Part shown: piece by piece, positions 20,430 to 29,684 of the stretch
How positions within the stretch are numbered: position 1 is the first letter of the stretch
Layout: the number at the start of each line of letters is the position of its first letter
Made by a program: the position numbers and the translations under genes
The notes under the pieces: generated by a model
What the model saw: the letters and a program-made list of their open reading frames with translations, nothing else
What the model was told of the DNA's origin: nothing
Databases searched by the model: none
NCBI RefSeq assembly: GCF_002220365.1
Contig: NZ_MTHB01000261.1
Location: forward strand, 1-64,000
Source of the DNA: Caballeronia sordidicola
GTDB lineage: Bacteria > Pseudomonadota > Gammaproteobacteria > Burkholderiales > Burkholderiaceae
DNA length: 64,000 nucleotides
Reading direction: 5' to 3'

Positions 20430-21491
20430 TCAAATCAGCGAGCCCTGCAGCGCATCAAGCAGTTTGCGCACGGGCGCAGGCACGCCGTACGCATCGATAT
20501 TCGCAAGCGGCGCCCACACGGTCTGGTTATCGGCAGCGTCGGGCACACCGCCGCTCGCTCGTCCAAGACGCGGCTCGATATCCAGTTTGAAATGCGTGAA
20601 CGTGTGCGTGAAGGACGTGAGCCGCTGAAGCTCTCCCGACCCGCCGAAGCTATGAGAGACTGCCGCGAGCGCCTCTTCATCGGCGGCTTGCGGCAGGCTC
20701 CACAGACCGCCCCAGATACCCGTCGGCGGACGCTTCTCAAGCAGGACGCTATCGCCATCCTGCAACACCAGCATCCAGGTCTTGCGTGTCGGGACCGTCT
20801 TTTTCGGGCGGGAAGCCGGCAATTCCTTTTGCCGTCCCGTCACGTTCGCCACGCAATCGGCGGCAAAAGGACAACGCGCGCAATCCGGCTTCCCACGCAC
20901 GCACAACGTTGCGCCGAGATCCATCAAACCCTGCGTGTACGCGGTGACTTCGTCCTTATGCGCGGCGTCGGGCAGCAGCGATTCGGCCAGTGTCCACATC
21001 GTGTTTTCCACGCGCTTTTCGCCCGGAAATCCTTCGATACCAAACACGCGCGCGAGCACTCGCTTGACGTTGCCATCGAGAATCGTTGCGCGCGCGCCGA
21101 ACGCAAACGACGCAATGGCCGCCGCCGTCGAACGACCGATACCTGGCAGTTCAGCCAACGCATCGACGCTGCGGGGAAACTCGCTGCCGTGCTCCGTCGC
21201 CACCACAAACGCGCATCGATGCAGATTTCGCGCGCGCGAGTAGTAGCCGAGGCCGGCCCAGAGTGCCATGACGTCGTCGAGCGGGGCGAAGGCGAGCGCG
21301 TTCACGTCGGGGAAACGGTCGAGAAAACGCGCGTAGTACGGAATCACCGTGGATACCTGCGTCTGCTGCAACATGATTTCGGACAACCAGATCCGGTAGG
21401 CGTCGCGCGTGTTTTGCCACGGCAGGTCGTGGCGGCCGTGAACGCGTTGCCACGCGATCAGGCGCGTGGAGAAGTCGGTGAGCTGGAGCAT
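20430..21491 (-). CDS. mutY: A/G-specific adenine glycosylase
   Basis: MutY removes adenine mispaired with 8-oxoguanine. The 353-residue protein has the HhH-GPD glycosylase domain (LSEIMLQQTQVSTVIPYY, LPGIGRSTAAAIASFAFG, catalytic Asp in ILDGNVKRVL). The [4Fe-4S] cysteines CVRGKPDCARCPFAADC (C-x6-C-x2-C-x5-C) and a C-terminal NUDIX-like domain for 8-oxoG discrimination (VLLEKRPPTGIWGGLWSLP) follow. The start at 21491 (MLQLTDFSTRL) lies 4 bp after the mutM stop, so the two oxidised-guanine repair genes form one unit. A longer frame to 21635 overlaps mutM and was rejected. Confidence 0.95.
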   Translation of the reverse strand: MLQLTDFSTRLIAWQRVHGRHDLPWQNTRDAYRIWLSEIMLQQTQVSTVIPYYARFLDRFPDVNALAFAPLDDVMALWAGLGYYSRARNLHRCAFVVATEHGSEFPRSVDALAELPGIGRSTAAAIASFAFGARATILDGNVKRVLARVFGIEGFPGEKRVENTMWTLAESLLPDAAHKDEVTAYTQGLMDLGATLCVRGKPDCARCPFAADCVANVTGRQKELPASRPKKTVPTRKTWMLVLQDGDSVLLEKRPPTGIWGGLWSLPQAADEEALAAVSHSFGGSGELQRLTSFTHTFTHFKLDIEPRLGRASGGVPDAADNQTVWAPLANIDAYGVPAPVRKLLDALQGSLI

Positions 21492-21495
21492 GGAG

Positions 21496-22326
21496 CTAGC
21501 GCTGACAGCGCGGGCAAAAGTACGTGGATCGCTGGCCTTGCACGATTTGTTTGATGGCCGTTCCGCAAACATGGCATGGCAATCCCGCGCGGTCATAGAC
21601 GAAATAATCGAGCTGGAAATAGCCCGACTCACCATTACTACCTACGAAATCGCGCAACGTGCTGCCGCCCTTTTCGATCGCTGCGGCAAGCGTCGTACGC
21701 ACGGCGTCGGCGAGCAGATCGTAGCGCACGAGCGAGACGCGCCCGGCGGCCACTGTGGGCCGGATACCCGCGCGGAACAGGCTCTCGGACGCATAAATGT
21801 TGCCCACGCCGACGACCATCGTGCCCGCAAGCAAGGCCTGCTTGACAGACACCTTGCGCCCGCGCGTTTGCCGGTACATCAGCGCGCCGGAAAATTCGGC
21901 GGTGAACGGCTCCACGCCCAGACCCGCCAGCAGCGGATGGTCGAGGACATCGCCGTCTGCGCGCGAATGCCAGAGCACGGCCCCAAAGCGCCGCGGATCT
22001 CGAAAGCGCAAAATAAAATCATCGAAGATCAGGTCGATATGATCATGCTTCGCCGCATCCGGCGGCCGCGGCACGTTACGCAGTACCCGGAGCGTCCCCG
22101 TCATGCCCAAATGCACGATCAGCCAGCCTTCGGAGGTTTCAAACAACAGATACTTGCCGCGCCGCTCGACCTTGTCGATTTTCAGCGCCTTCATCGTCTT
22201 CGCGAGATGCGGCGGAATCGGCCAGCGCAGCGCCGGTGTACGGATATCGACTCGCTCAACCCGGCGTCCGGCGACGAACGGTTCGATCCCGCGTCGGGTT
22301 ACTTCGACTTCCGGCAACTCTGGCAT
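21496..22326 (-). CDS. mutM: Formamidopyrimidine-DNA glycosylase (Fpg)
   Basis: MutM excises 8-oxoguanine and cleaves the abasic strand. The 276-residue product starts MPELPEVEVTRRGIEP, supplying catalytic Pro1 (after Met removal) and Glu2. It has the H2TH region (GVGNIYASESLFRAGIRP) and ends in a zinc finger CHVCGTAIKQ...YFCPRCQR. mutY follows 4 bp downstream. Promoters for the divergent TPR gene and mutM must share the 85 bp between 22327 and 22411. Confidence 0.97.
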   Translation of the reverse strand: MPELPEVEVTRRGIEPFVAGRRVERVDIRTPALRWPIPPHLAKTMKALKIDKVERRGKYLLFETSEGWLIVHLGMTGTLRVLRNVPRPPDAAKHDHIDLIFDDFILRFRDPRRFGAVLWHSRADGDVLDHPLLAGLGVEPFTAEFSGALMYRQTRGRKVSVKQALLAGTMVVGVGNIYASESLFRAGIRPTVAAGRVSLVRYDLLADAVRTTLAAAIEKGGSTLRDFVGSNGESGYFQLDYFVYDRAGLPCHVCGTAIKQIVQGQRSTYFCPRCQR

Positions 22327-22411
22327 GTTTTACTGGTCTGTAACTTGCTGTGGGATGTGCGCGTATTGTAGCGAGCGCGTTACAATCGACTGAAACATTG
22401 ATCGGATTTCC

Positions 22412-24280
22412 ATGAACTTGTCCTTCGTAAAGTTGTTTTCGAAGCAGCGTGCAGCGACCGCTCAAATGAGCGCCGCACGCGGTAAGCCGGTCTACCCAGG
22501 CAAGCTCGCGGCCGCAGTGGCGTTGGCGGTGGCGGCGCTTGCGCTTGCGCCTGCCTGCGCGCAGAGCCCCGCGCAAGCTCCTTCTCCGGACGACGACCAG
22601 TCCGCCATCAGTGCAGCGGACCTGATCACCGCGCCGCCCACGGGCAAGGAAGTGCAGGACCTGCCGAATGTCGCTGCGTCCAGCCAGATCGTCTTCCAGG
22701 TGCTCGCGGCGGAAGTCGCGTTGCAACGCAATCAGGCAGCGCCCGCGTATCAGACCTATCTCGCCCTCGCGCGTGACACGCACGATCCGCGCTTCGCGCA
22801 GCGCGCGACCGAGATTGCAATTGCCGCACAAAGTCCCAACGACGCGCTGACGGCCGTTCAGCTTTGGCAGCAGTTCTCACCGAATTCGGAACGCGCGGCT
22901 CAGTTGAGCGCGTCGCTGCTGATCCTCTCCGGCAAACCTGACGATGCCAAGCCGATCCTCACCACCGAACTCGCGAAAGTACCCGCTGAACAGCGTGGCG
23001 ACGCGATCCTTTCGCTGCAAATCCTGCTCTCTCGCGGACCGAACCGCGTAGGCGGATTGAATGTGCTGAAGGATCTGGTCAAGAACGACATGGACCGGCC
23101 GGAAACGCAACTGGCGCTCGCCCGGCAGGAAATTGCCGCCGACGACCAGCCGGGCGCGAAGGCATCGCTCGAACAAGCGCTGAAACTGAAGCCCGACTAC
23201 TTGCCTGCCGCGTTGACGCTTGCGCGCATGGGGCCGAACGAACGCAACGAAGGTATTGCTTCGTTCGAGAAGTACCTCGAGAAGGATCCGAAGTCGCACG
23301 ACGCGCGGCTTGCGCTGGCGCAACTGTATCTGTCGGCAGATCGTCTCGACGACGCCCAGAAGCAGTTCGAAATCATGCGCAAGAACGATTCGAAAGATCT
23401 GACGCCGCTGATGGCGCTCGCCCTGATCAACATTCAGAAGAAACAGCCGGATAAGGCGCAGGATTACCTGAAACAGTACGCGGCGGCGGCTGAAAACACG
23501 CCGAACGCAGATCCGGGACAGGCTTATATCTATCTCGCGCAGTTGTCGTTGGAAAAGAAAGACGACGCGGCCGCCAACCAGTGGCTCGACAAGATTCCGC
23601 GTGCGAGCCAGCAGTATCTGCCGGCACAGGTCACGCGGGCGCAGATCCTGGCCTCGCAAGGCAAGGTCGACGAAGCGCGCCAGTTGCTGGGCAGTCTGCA
23701 GACGTCCGATCCCCGCGACCTGGCGCTGCTCGCGCGTACGGATGCCGCCATGCTGTTCCAGGCGCAACGGTATCCGGAGGCGGAAGCGGCGTTGTCGAAG
23801 GCATCGACGGCCTTTCCTGATGACCCGGACATTTCCTACGACTACGCCATGGCGGCTGAGAAGAACGGCCATTACGACACCATGGAAACGCAGTTGCGCA
23901 AGCTGATGAAAGAGCAGCCGGACAACGCACAGGCGTATAACGCGCTCGGGTACTCGCTCGTCGATCGCAACGAGCGTCTGGACGAGGCTGAGAAGCTGAT
24001 CGAGAAAGCGGTGTCGCTTGCGCCGAACGACGCGTTCATCATGGACAGCCTCGGCTGGGCGAAGTATCGGATGGGTAATCAGGCGGAAGCGGCCAGCATC
24101 CTGAAAAAAGCCTACGACCTGCAGCCGAATGCGGAAATTGGCGCTCATCTTGGCGAAGTGCAGTGGAAGTCGGGGCAGCAGGACCAGGCGCGCAATACCT
24201 GGCGTCAGGCGCAAAAGCTTGAGCCCAGCAACGACACATTGTTGAAAACGCTCAAACGATTCCAGGTGAACGACCTTTGA
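22412..24280 (+). CDS. Tetratricopeptide repeat protein, exported
   Basis: A 622-residue protein. After a charged N-terminal extension, a hydrophobic signal segment (about 30-49, KLAAAVALAVAALALAPACA) suggests export or lipid modification, as ALAPAC resembles a lipobox. The rest is TPR-like helical repeats, clear at about 400-600 (NAQAYNALGYSLVDRNERLD, DAFIMDSLGWAKYRMGNQAE). Betaproteobacteria keep such a gene next to lolB, and homologues are annotated only as TPR proteins; a role in envelope assembly is guilt by association. Its stop overlaps the TTG start of lolB. Confidence 0.88.
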   Translation: MNLSFVKLFSKQRAATAQMSAARGKPVYPGKLAAAVALAVAALALAPACAQSPAQAPSPDDDQSAISAADLITAPPTGKEVQDLPNVAASSQIVFQVLAAEVALQRNQAAPAYQTYLALARDTHDPRFAQRATEIAIAAQSPNDALTAVQLWQQFSPNSERAAQLSASLLILSGKPDDAKPILTTELAKVPAEQRGDAILSLQILLSRGPNRVGGLNVLKDLVKNDMDRPETQLALARQEIAADDQPGAKASLEQALKLKPDYLPAALTLARMGPNERNEGIASFEKYLEKDPKSHDARLALAQLYLSADRLDDAQKQFEIMRKNDSKDLTPLMALALINIQKKQPDKAQDYLKQYAAAAENTPNADPGQAYIYLAQLSLEKKDDAAANQWLDKIPRASQQYLPAQVTRAQILASQGKVDEARQLLGSLQTSDPRDLALLARTDAAMLFQAQRYPEAEAALSKASTAFPDDPDISYDYAMAAEKNGHYDTMETQLRKLMKEQPDNAQAYNALGYSLVDRNERLDEAEKLIEKAVSLAPNDAFIMDSLGWAKYRMGNQAEAASILKKAYDLQPNAEIGAHLGEVQWKSGQQDQARNTWRQAQKLEPSNDTLLKTLKRFQVNDL

Positions 24281-24912
24281 ACTTGATTGCAACGAATTTC
24301 CTGAGCGGCCAGCGCGCGCGTCGCGGCGCGCTGGCGCTGATGGCGGCCGGTGTGGTGGCGATGTCGGGATGCGCGATCAAACCGCGTGTGCCGACAACCT
24401 CAAATGCGGCGACCGCAGTGACAGCGCAGACGAGCCGCGCTTATCACGGCCGGTTTGCGGTGCAGTACGACGATCAGAACGGCCAGCAGCGCAACGCGTA
24501 CGGCAACTTCGACTGGCAGGAAACCGGAGACACCGTCACGCTGCAATTGCGTAATCCGCTTGGGCAAACGCTGGCGATCGTGACGTCGTCGCCGTCTTCA
24601 GCCACGCTCGAATTACCGAACCGCGATCCGCAAACCGCCGATAACGTCTCTCAACTGATGAGCAATACTCTCGGGTTCGCTTTGCCTGTTGAAGGCTTGC
24701 GCTACTGGCTGCAGCCATCGCCTGCGCCAACCTCGCGAGCGCGCACGACCATGGATTCGTCGTCGGAAAACGGCCGCCTGAAGGAAATCAAGCAGGACGG
24801 CTGGACCATCGACTATCTGGCCTACGCCGACGCGCCCGCAACCGGCGTGAAGCGCCTGAATCTGTCGCGTGCCGAACCGCCGCTCGACATCAAGCTCGTC
24901 CTCGACCAGTAA
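24277..24912 (+). CDS. lolB: Outer membrane lipoprotein LolB
   Basis: LolB receives lipoproteins from LolA and inserts them in the outer membrane. The 211-residue product has a lipoprotein signal (LALMAAGVVAMSGC, lipidated Cys near 32) and LolB features: YHGRFAVQY, GNFDWQETGDTVTLQLRNPL and PVEGLRYWL. The start is a TTG at 24277 overlapping the TPR gene's TGA, consistent with translational coupling. It is followed 16 bp later by ispE, the order found in many proteobacteria. Confidence 0.93.
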   Translation: MNLIATNFLSGQRARRGALALMAAGVVAMSGCAIKPRVPTTSNAATAVTAQTSRAYHGRFAVQYDDQNGQQRNAYGNFDWQETGDTVTLQLRNPLGQTLAIVTSSPSSATLELPNRDPQTADNVSQLMSNTLGFALPVEGLRYWLQPSPAPTSRARTTMDSSSENGRLKEIKQDGWTIDYLAYADAPATGVKRLNLSRAEPPLDIKLVLDQ

Positions 24913-24928
24913 CGCTTAGTTCAATCGC

Positions 24929-25849
24929 ATGCAGTCATCTTCATCAAGTTCGCCGCCGGGCCCAGTGGGTCCGCTGGCCGATGTTTCCCTGCGCGACTGT
25001 CTCGCGCCGGCCAAGCTCAATCTGTTTTTGCATATCACCGGGCGCCGCCCGGACGGCTATCACGCGCTGCAGACGGTGTTTCAGTTGCTCGACTGGGGCG
25101 ACCGGATGCACTTCACCCGTCGCGATGACGGCGTGATCTCGCGTAAAACCGATGTTCCAGGCGTGCCGGAAGCGGACGACCTTGTTGTGCGTGCTGCGCG
25201 TTTGCTGCAGACGACCACGCGCAGCGCTCTTGGCGTAGACATAGAAATTGATAAAATAATGCCCATGGGCGCCGGTCTTGGCGGCGGCAGCTCTGACGCC
25301 GCGACCACGCTGCTCGCTCTGAATCGCTTGTGGGGCACGAATTTATCGAGACAGACGTTGCAGGATCTGGCGTTGAAACTCGGCGCTGATGTTCCGTTTT
25401 TTATCTTCGGGCGCAATGCTTTTGCCGAAGGCGTGGGCGAGGCGCTGCAGGTCGTCGATCTACCGAAACGCTTCTTCCTGGTGGTGACTCCTGCGGTGCA
25501 TGTTCCAACTGCTGCGATTTTCTCGGAGAAAGCGTTGACAAGGGACTCAAAAGTCCTCACAATTACGGACTTCCTTGCACAACATAGTTCTGACGCAGAT
25601 TGGCCTGACAGCTTCGGCCGAAATGATATGCAGGCAGTTGTAGTTGAGAAGTACGCGGAAGTAGCTGCGGTGATTGAGTGGTTTTCGAATCTTTCACCTG
25701 CGCGAATGACCGGATCTGGGGCGAGCGTGTTTGCCGCTTTTCGTAGCAAAGCCGAAGCTGAGATGGCGCAAGCCAAACTCCCGGCAAGCTGGAAAAGCAC
25801 AGTGACCGAAAGTCTGGATTCGCATCCTCTCTTTGCTTTCGCGTCGTAA
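24929..25849 (+). CDS. ispE: 4-diphosphocytidyl-2-C-methyl-D-erythritol kinase
   Basis: IspE phosphorylates CDP-ME in the MEP isoprenoid pathway. The 306-residue GHMP kinase contains APAKLNLFLHITGRRPDGYH near residue 28, the ATP loop MPMGAGLGGGSSDAATTL near 112 and motif 3 ARMTGSGASVFAAF near 265. A serine-rich 10-residue extension precedes the conserved part. It sits 16 bp after lolB and upstream of tRNA-Gln and prs, the classic order. Confidence 0.95.
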   Translation: MQSSSSSSPPGPVGPLADVSLRDCLAPAKLNLFLHITGRRPDGYHALQTVFQLLDWGDRMHFTRRDDGVISRKTDVPGVPEADDLVVRAARLLQTTTRSALGVDIEIDKIMPMGAGLGGGSSDAATTLLALNRLWGTNLSRQTLQDLALKLGADVPFFIFGRNAFAEGVGEALQVVDLPKRFFLVVTPAVHVPTAAIFSEKALTRDSKVLTITDFLAQHSSDADWPDSFGRNDMQAVVVEKYAEVAAVIEWFSNLSPARMTGSGASVFAAFRSKAEAEMAQAKLPASWKSTVTESLDSHPLFAFAS

Positions 25850-25859
25850 AGTTTCGTTT

Positions 25860-25887
25860 TGCCGGGTTTGTCCTACACTACCCGGCA
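25860..25887 (+). other. Hairpin between ispE and tRNA-Gln
   Basis: TGCCGGGT (25860-25867) and ACCCGGCA (25880-25887) form a perfect 8-bp stem with a 12-nt loop and no T-tract. It may be a processing signal or a weak terminator after ispE. Confidence 0.4.
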
Positions 25888-25904
25888 GGACTCAAAGTTA
25901 GTGT

Positions 25905-25981
25905 AGGGGAGTCGCCAAGTTGGTTAAGGCACTGGATTTTGATTCCAGCATGCGAAGGTTCGAATCCTTCTTCCCCTGCCA
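25905..25981 (+). tRNA. glnQ-type tRNA-Gln(TTG): tRNA-Gln (anticodon TTG)
   Basis: A cloverleaf can be folded over 77 nt. The acceptor AGGGGAG pairs with TTCCCCT (one G-T). The D arm is GCC...GGC, the anticodon stem CTGGA/TCCAG encloses loop TTTTGAT with TTG at 25939-25941, and the T arm GAAGG-TTCGAAT-CCTTC follows. The discriminator is G and CCA is encoded. It is located between ispE and prs, as in many proteobacteria. The product reads glutamine codons CAA/CAG. Confidence 0.96.
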
Positions 25982-26028
25982 AAATTTCTAGCGTTTTTCC
26001 TCTCGCCTCCAGCCAGAACAGGTGCACG

Positions 26029-26982
26029 ATGAGCAGTGACGGCCTGATGGTATTCACTGGCAACGCGAATCCCGCGCTTGCACAGGAAGTCGTCAAAATC
26101 CTTGGTATCCCGCTTGGCAAGGCAATGGTTAGCCGTTTTTCAGACGGCGAGATCATGGTCGAGATCCAGGAAAACGTACGTGGCAAGGACGTGTTCGTGC
26201 TGCAGTCCACCTGCGTACCGACCAACGACACGCTGATGGAACTCATGATCATGGTCGATGCGCTCAAGCGCGCATCCGCTGGCCGGATTACTGCAGCCAT
26301 CCCGTACTTCGGTTATGCCCGTCAGGATCGCCGGCCACGTTCGGCTCGCGTCGCCATCTCGGCGAAGGTCGTGGCGAACATGCTGGAAATTGCCGGTGTG
26401 GATCGCGTCATCACCATGGACCTCCACGCCGACCAGATTCAAGGTTTCTTCGACATCCCGGTCGACAACATCTACGCCACGCCCGTGCTGCTCGGCGATC
26501 TGCGCAAGCAGAACTACGAGAACCTGCTGGTGGTGTCGCCGGATGTGGGCGGTGTGATCCGCGCCCGGGCACTGGCTAAGCAACTGAACACCGATCTCGC
26601 GATCATCGACAAACGTCGTCCGAAGGCGAACGTCGCTGAAGTGATGAACATCATTGGTGAAGTGGAAGGCCGCACGTGCGTGATCATGGATGACATGGTC
26701 GACACCGCCGGCACGCTCTGCAAGGCAGCACAGGTTTTGAAGGAACGCGGCGCGACGAGAGTGTTCGCGTATGCCACGCACCCGGTTCTGTCCGGCGGTG
26801 CAGGCGAGCGGATCGCAGCGTCGGAACTCGACGAACTCGTCGTTACCGACACCATTCCCCTCTCCGAAGAAGCACGTGCCTGTACCAAGGTCCGTATTCT
26901 GTCGAGCGCGGGATTGCTGGCCGAGACGTTCTCGCGTATCCGTCGTGGCGACTCGGTGATGTCGCTGTTTGCGGAAGGTTAA
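26029..26982 (+). CDS. prs: Ribose-phosphate pyrophosphokinase
   Basis: Prs makes PRPP from ribose 5-phosphate and ATP for nucleotide, histidine and NAD synthesis. The 317-residue protein has YARQDRRPRS (ATP loop), the DLHADQIQGFF region, the PRPP-binding VIMDDMVDTAGTL and the C-terminal SVMSLF. The ATG at 26029 (MSSDGLMVFTGNANPAL) fits class I enzymes; the upstream in-frame extension runs through the tRNA and is not coding. It lies 47 bp after tRNA-Gln and may share its transcript. Confidence 0.97.
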   Translation: MSSDGLMVFTGNANPALAQEVVKILGIPLGKAMVSRFSDGEIMVEIQENVRGKDVFVLQSTCVPTNDTLMELMIMVDALKRASAGRITAAIPYFGYARQDRRPRSARVAISAKVVANMLEIAGVDRVITMDLHADQIQGFFDIPVDNIYATPVLLGDLRKQNYENLLVVSPDVGGVIRARALAKQLNTDLAIIDKRRPKANVAEVMNIIGEVEGRTCVIMDDMVDTAGTLCKAAQVLKERGATRVFAYATHPVLSGGAGERIAASELDELVVTDTIPLSEEARACTKVRILSSAGLLAETFSRIRRGDSVMSLFAEG

Positions 26983-27032
26983 AAAGTATTGGCGGTTTGG
27001 CGGAGAGTCAAAGCTCCGCTGAACCGCGTAAT

Positions 27033-27060
27033 CGTTTCAGGCGAACGAAGGCCTGAAACG
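27033..27060 (+). other. Strong hairpin in the prs-rplY intergenic leader
   Basis: CGTTTCAGGC (27033-27042) and GCCTGAAACG (27051-27060) form a perfect 10-bp stem with an 8-nt loop. A second possible stem, GCGGAG with CTCCGC, lies just upstream around 27000-27019. There is no T-run, so this looks more like a structured leader or processing element for rplY than a terminator. Confidence 0.45.
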
Positions 27061-27136
27061 CTGCTCTGGGGCTGAACGCTTTTGGCGACAGCCCCGTTTT
27101 CACTGCCTGGTCGCGGGCAGATTATGGAGTTGAATC

Positions 27137-27769
27137 ATGAAAGTAGTCGCTTTTGAGCGCAATCTGCAAGGTACGGGTGCGAGCCGCCGCCTGCGTAACT
27201 CGGGCAAGACCCCGGGCATCGTATATGGCGCAAATGCTGAAGCTCAAGCCGTTGAGCTCGATCACAACGCACTTTGGCACGCGCTGAAAAAAGAAGTGTT
27301 CCATTCGTCGATCCTCGACCTGGAAGTCGCCGGCAAGTCGCAACAGGTTCTGCTGCGCGATGTGCAATACCATCCGTTCAAGCAAATGGTTCTGCACGTT
27401 GACTTCCAACGTGTCGATGCATCGAAGAAGCTGCACACCAAGGTTCCGGTCCACTTCTTGAATCAAGAAACGAACCCGGCTGTGAAGATTGGCGGCGCGG
27501 TGATCTCGCACGTTCTGAACGAAATCGAAGTCGAATGCCTTCCGGCTGACCTGCCGGAATTCGTCGAACTCGATCTGGCGAAGATTGAAGCCGGTCACAC
27601 GCTGCACGTGAAGGACATCGTTTTGCCGAAGGGCGTGGCACTGGTCGCTCACCTTGAAGCAGAAAACCCGGTGATCGCTTCGGCAACCATCCCGGCTGCC
27701 GTCGTGTCCGACGAAGCTGCTTCGGGTGGCGCTGCTGCTCCGAGCGAAGGCGACAAGCCGGCTGCATAA
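27137..27769 (+). CDS. rplY: 50S ribosomal protein L25, long CTC form
   Basis: L25 binds 5S rRNA; the longer CTC form adds a C-terminal beta domain. The 210-residue protein has the 5S-binding half (ASRRLRNSGKTPGIVYGANA) and the CTC extension (VPVHFLNQETNPAVKIGG, IEVECLPADLPEFVELDL), ending in an Ala/Ser/Gly-rich tail. It is followed by a strong terminator and then pth. Confidence 0.95.
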   Translation: MKVVAFERNLQGTGASRRLRNSGKTPGIVYGANAEAQAVELDHNALWHALKKEVFHSSILDLEVAGKSQQVLLRDVQYHPFKQMVLHVDFQRVDASKKLHTKVPVHFLNQETNPAVKIGGAVISHVLNEIEVECLPADLPEFVELDLAKIEAGHTLHVKDIVLPKGVALVAHLEAENPVIASATIPAAVVSDEAASGGAAAPSEGDKPAA

Positions 27770-27832
27770 GTCTGGTTGAAGCCTGTCCGCTTGAGTCCGC
27801 TCTGGGGTCCGCCCACAAGAGCGGACGAAGTG

Positions 27833-27867
27833 ACCCGCCGTTGCTCTGCTCCGGCGGGTTTTTTTTG
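27833..27867 (+). terminator. Rho-independent terminator after rplY
   Basis: ACCCGCCG (27833-27840) pairs with CGGCGGGT (27852-27859), followed by an eight-residue T-run. It ends the prs-rplY transcript and leaves 45 bp for a pth promoter. Confidence 0.88.
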
Positions 27868-27912
27868 GCCTTTTTCCGGTGCGGTTGATGTCCTACGCCG
27901 CCAAGATTGAAC

Positions 27913-28518
27913 ATGATCAAACTGATCGTCGGGCTCGGCAATCCGGGCGCCGAATACACCGCGACCCGTCACAACGCAGGCTTCTGGTTCGTCGACCATC
28001 TGGCGCGCGACGCCGGTGCCTCGCTGCGTGACGAGCGCCGGTTTCACGGGCACTACGGCCGCGGGCGGCTCAACGGCCAGGAGATTCATCTGCTCGAGCC
28101 GCAGACGTTCATGAATCGATCAGGGCAATCGGTCGTGGCCGTTGCGCAGTTCTTCAAGATCTTGCCGGACGAGATCCTGGTCGCCCACGATGAACTCGAT
28201 CTGCCGCCCGGCACGGTCAAGCTGAAGCTTGGCGGCGGCAGCGGCGGCCACAATGGCCTGAAGGACATTTCCGCGCATTTGTCGGTGCAACATTATTGGC
28301 GGTTGCGGATCGGCATCGGGCATCCGCGTGATCTGATTCCGGAGGCCTCACGGGCCGGTGCGAAACCGGATGTGGCGAATTTTGTGCTGAAACCGCCGCG
28401 ACGTGAAGAACAGGACGTGATCGATGCATCGATTGAACGCGCCCTCGCCGTCATGCCGTTCGCAATCAACGACGAGATGGAACGCGCGATGATGAATCTG
28501 CATCGCAACGCACAGTAG
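27913..28518 (+). CDS. pth: Peptidyl-tRNA hydrolase
   Basis: Pth recycles tRNA from prematurely released peptidyl-tRNA. The 201-residue product has LIVGLGNPGAEYTATRHNAG with the catalytic His, QTFMNRSGQSV and the DELDLPPG and GGGSGGHNGLKDI regions. The ATG at 27913 is used; a TTG two codons earlier is possible. The C-terminal tail after FVLKPPRREEQ is typical. Confidence 0.96.
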   Translation: MIKLIVGLGNPGAEYTATRHNAGFWFVDHLARDAGASLRDERRFHGHYGRGRLNGQEIHLLEPQTFMNRSGQSVVAVAQFFKILPDEILVAHDELDLPPGTVKLKLGGGSGGHNGLKDISAHLSVQHYWRLRIGIGHPRDLIPEASRAGAKPDVANFVLKPPRREEQDVIDASIERALAVMPFAINDEMERAMMNLHRNAQ

Positions 28519-28575
28519 TGAATTCGCATTACCCCGTCCCGAAAGGACAAGTAAGGGACAACTAAGGAGCGAATC

Positions 28576-29640
28576 TTGAGCCGTTTCTGGAGCGATATCG
28601 TCAATAAGCTGACGCCGTATGTGCCGGGCGAACAACCGGCGCTCGCGCGTCCCGTGAAGCTCAACACGAACGAGAATCCCTATCCCCCCTCACCGCGCGT
28701 AGTCGATGCGATCCGGCGCGAACTCGGCGAGGACGGTGACTCACTGCGCAAATATCCCGATCCAACGGCGCATGGATTGCGCGCGGCCATCGCGCAGCAT
28801 CACGGCCTGCGCGAGAGCCAGGTGTTTGTCGGCAATGGGTCGGACGAGGTTCTCGCGCACACGTTCCAGGCGCTGCTCAAGCACGACAACCCAATCCGGT
28901 TTCCCGATATTACGTACAGCTTTTATCCCGTCTATGCGCAGTTATACGGCGTTGCGGTCGACGTAGTGCCGCTCAACGCGGATTTCGGTATCGATGTGGA
29001 CGACTATCGCGCGCCTAACGGTGGCGTGCTGCTCCCCAATCCGAACGCGCCGACCGGCCGCGCATTGCCGCTCGCCGAGATCAAGGTGCTGCTCGCGGCG
29101 AACCCGGACTCGGTTGTCGTGATCGATGAGGCGTATGTGGATTTCGGCGCGGAATCGGCGGTGACGATTATCGATGAAAATCCGAATTTGCTGGTCGTGC
29201 AGACGTTGTCGAAGGCGCGTTCACTGGCAGGTATGCGGGTGGGATTTGCGCTCGGACACGAAGCGTTGATCGAGGCGCTGACACGGGTGAAAGACAGCTT
29301 CAATTCCTATCCGCTCGACCGGCTGGCGCAAGCCGCAGCGATCGCGGCCGTTGAAGACGACGACTGGTTTCGCGAGACTTGCGAGAAGGTGATCGCCAGC
29401 CGCGAACGGCTGACGGCGGACTTGCAAGCGTTGGGTTTCGATGTGGTGCCGTCTGCCGCGAACTTCGTATTCGCGCGCCATCCGGAACACGACGCCGCCA
29501 CGCTGGCCGCGCGCTTGAAGGAGAAGGAGATTTTCGTGCGGCATTTCAAAATGCCGCGAATCGACCAGCATCTGCGGATTACTGTTGGCACCGATGCCGA
29601 CTGCGACGCTCTGCTAGCGGCGCTGCGCGCGCTGCTTTGA
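28576..29640 (+). CDS. hisC: Histidinol-phosphate aminotransferase
   Basis: HisC transaminates imidazole acetol phosphate in histidine synthesis; some paralogues act on aromatic amino acids. The 354-residue fold-type I PLP enzyme shows LNTNENPYPPSP at the N terminus, GNGSDE, the PLP lysine in TLSKARSLAGMRVGFALG near 215-230, and R/N substrate residues. It is outside a his operon, so it may be one of two hisC copies. The convergent ferredoxin gene follows by 44 bp. Confidence 0.93.
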   Translation: MSRFWSDIVNKLTPYVPGEQPALARPVKLNTNENPYPPSPRVVDAIRRELGEDGDSLRKYPDPTAHGLRAAIAQHHGLRESQVFVGNGSDEVLAHTFQALLKHDNPIRFPDITYSFYPVYAQLYGVAVDVVPLNADFGIDVDDYRAPNGGVLLPNPNAPTGRALPLAEIKVLLAANPDSVVVIDEAYVDFGAESAVTIIDENPNLLVVQTLSKARSLAGMRVGFALGHEALIEALTRVKDSFNSYPLDRLAQAAAIAAVEDDDWFRETCEKVIASRERLTADLQALGFDVVPSAANFVFARHPEHDAATLAARLKEKEIFVRHFKMPRIDQHLRITVGTDADCDALLAALRALL

Positions 29641-29684
29641 GGCCGCGCGTGAACGGGGCTTGATGCCTGACGCTCGACGTTAAA

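Noticed and set aside
22877..24292. 471-residue frame antisense to the TPR gene
   Set aside because: Antisense shadow of a gene with strong TPR signal and correct operon spacing; no recognisable motif.
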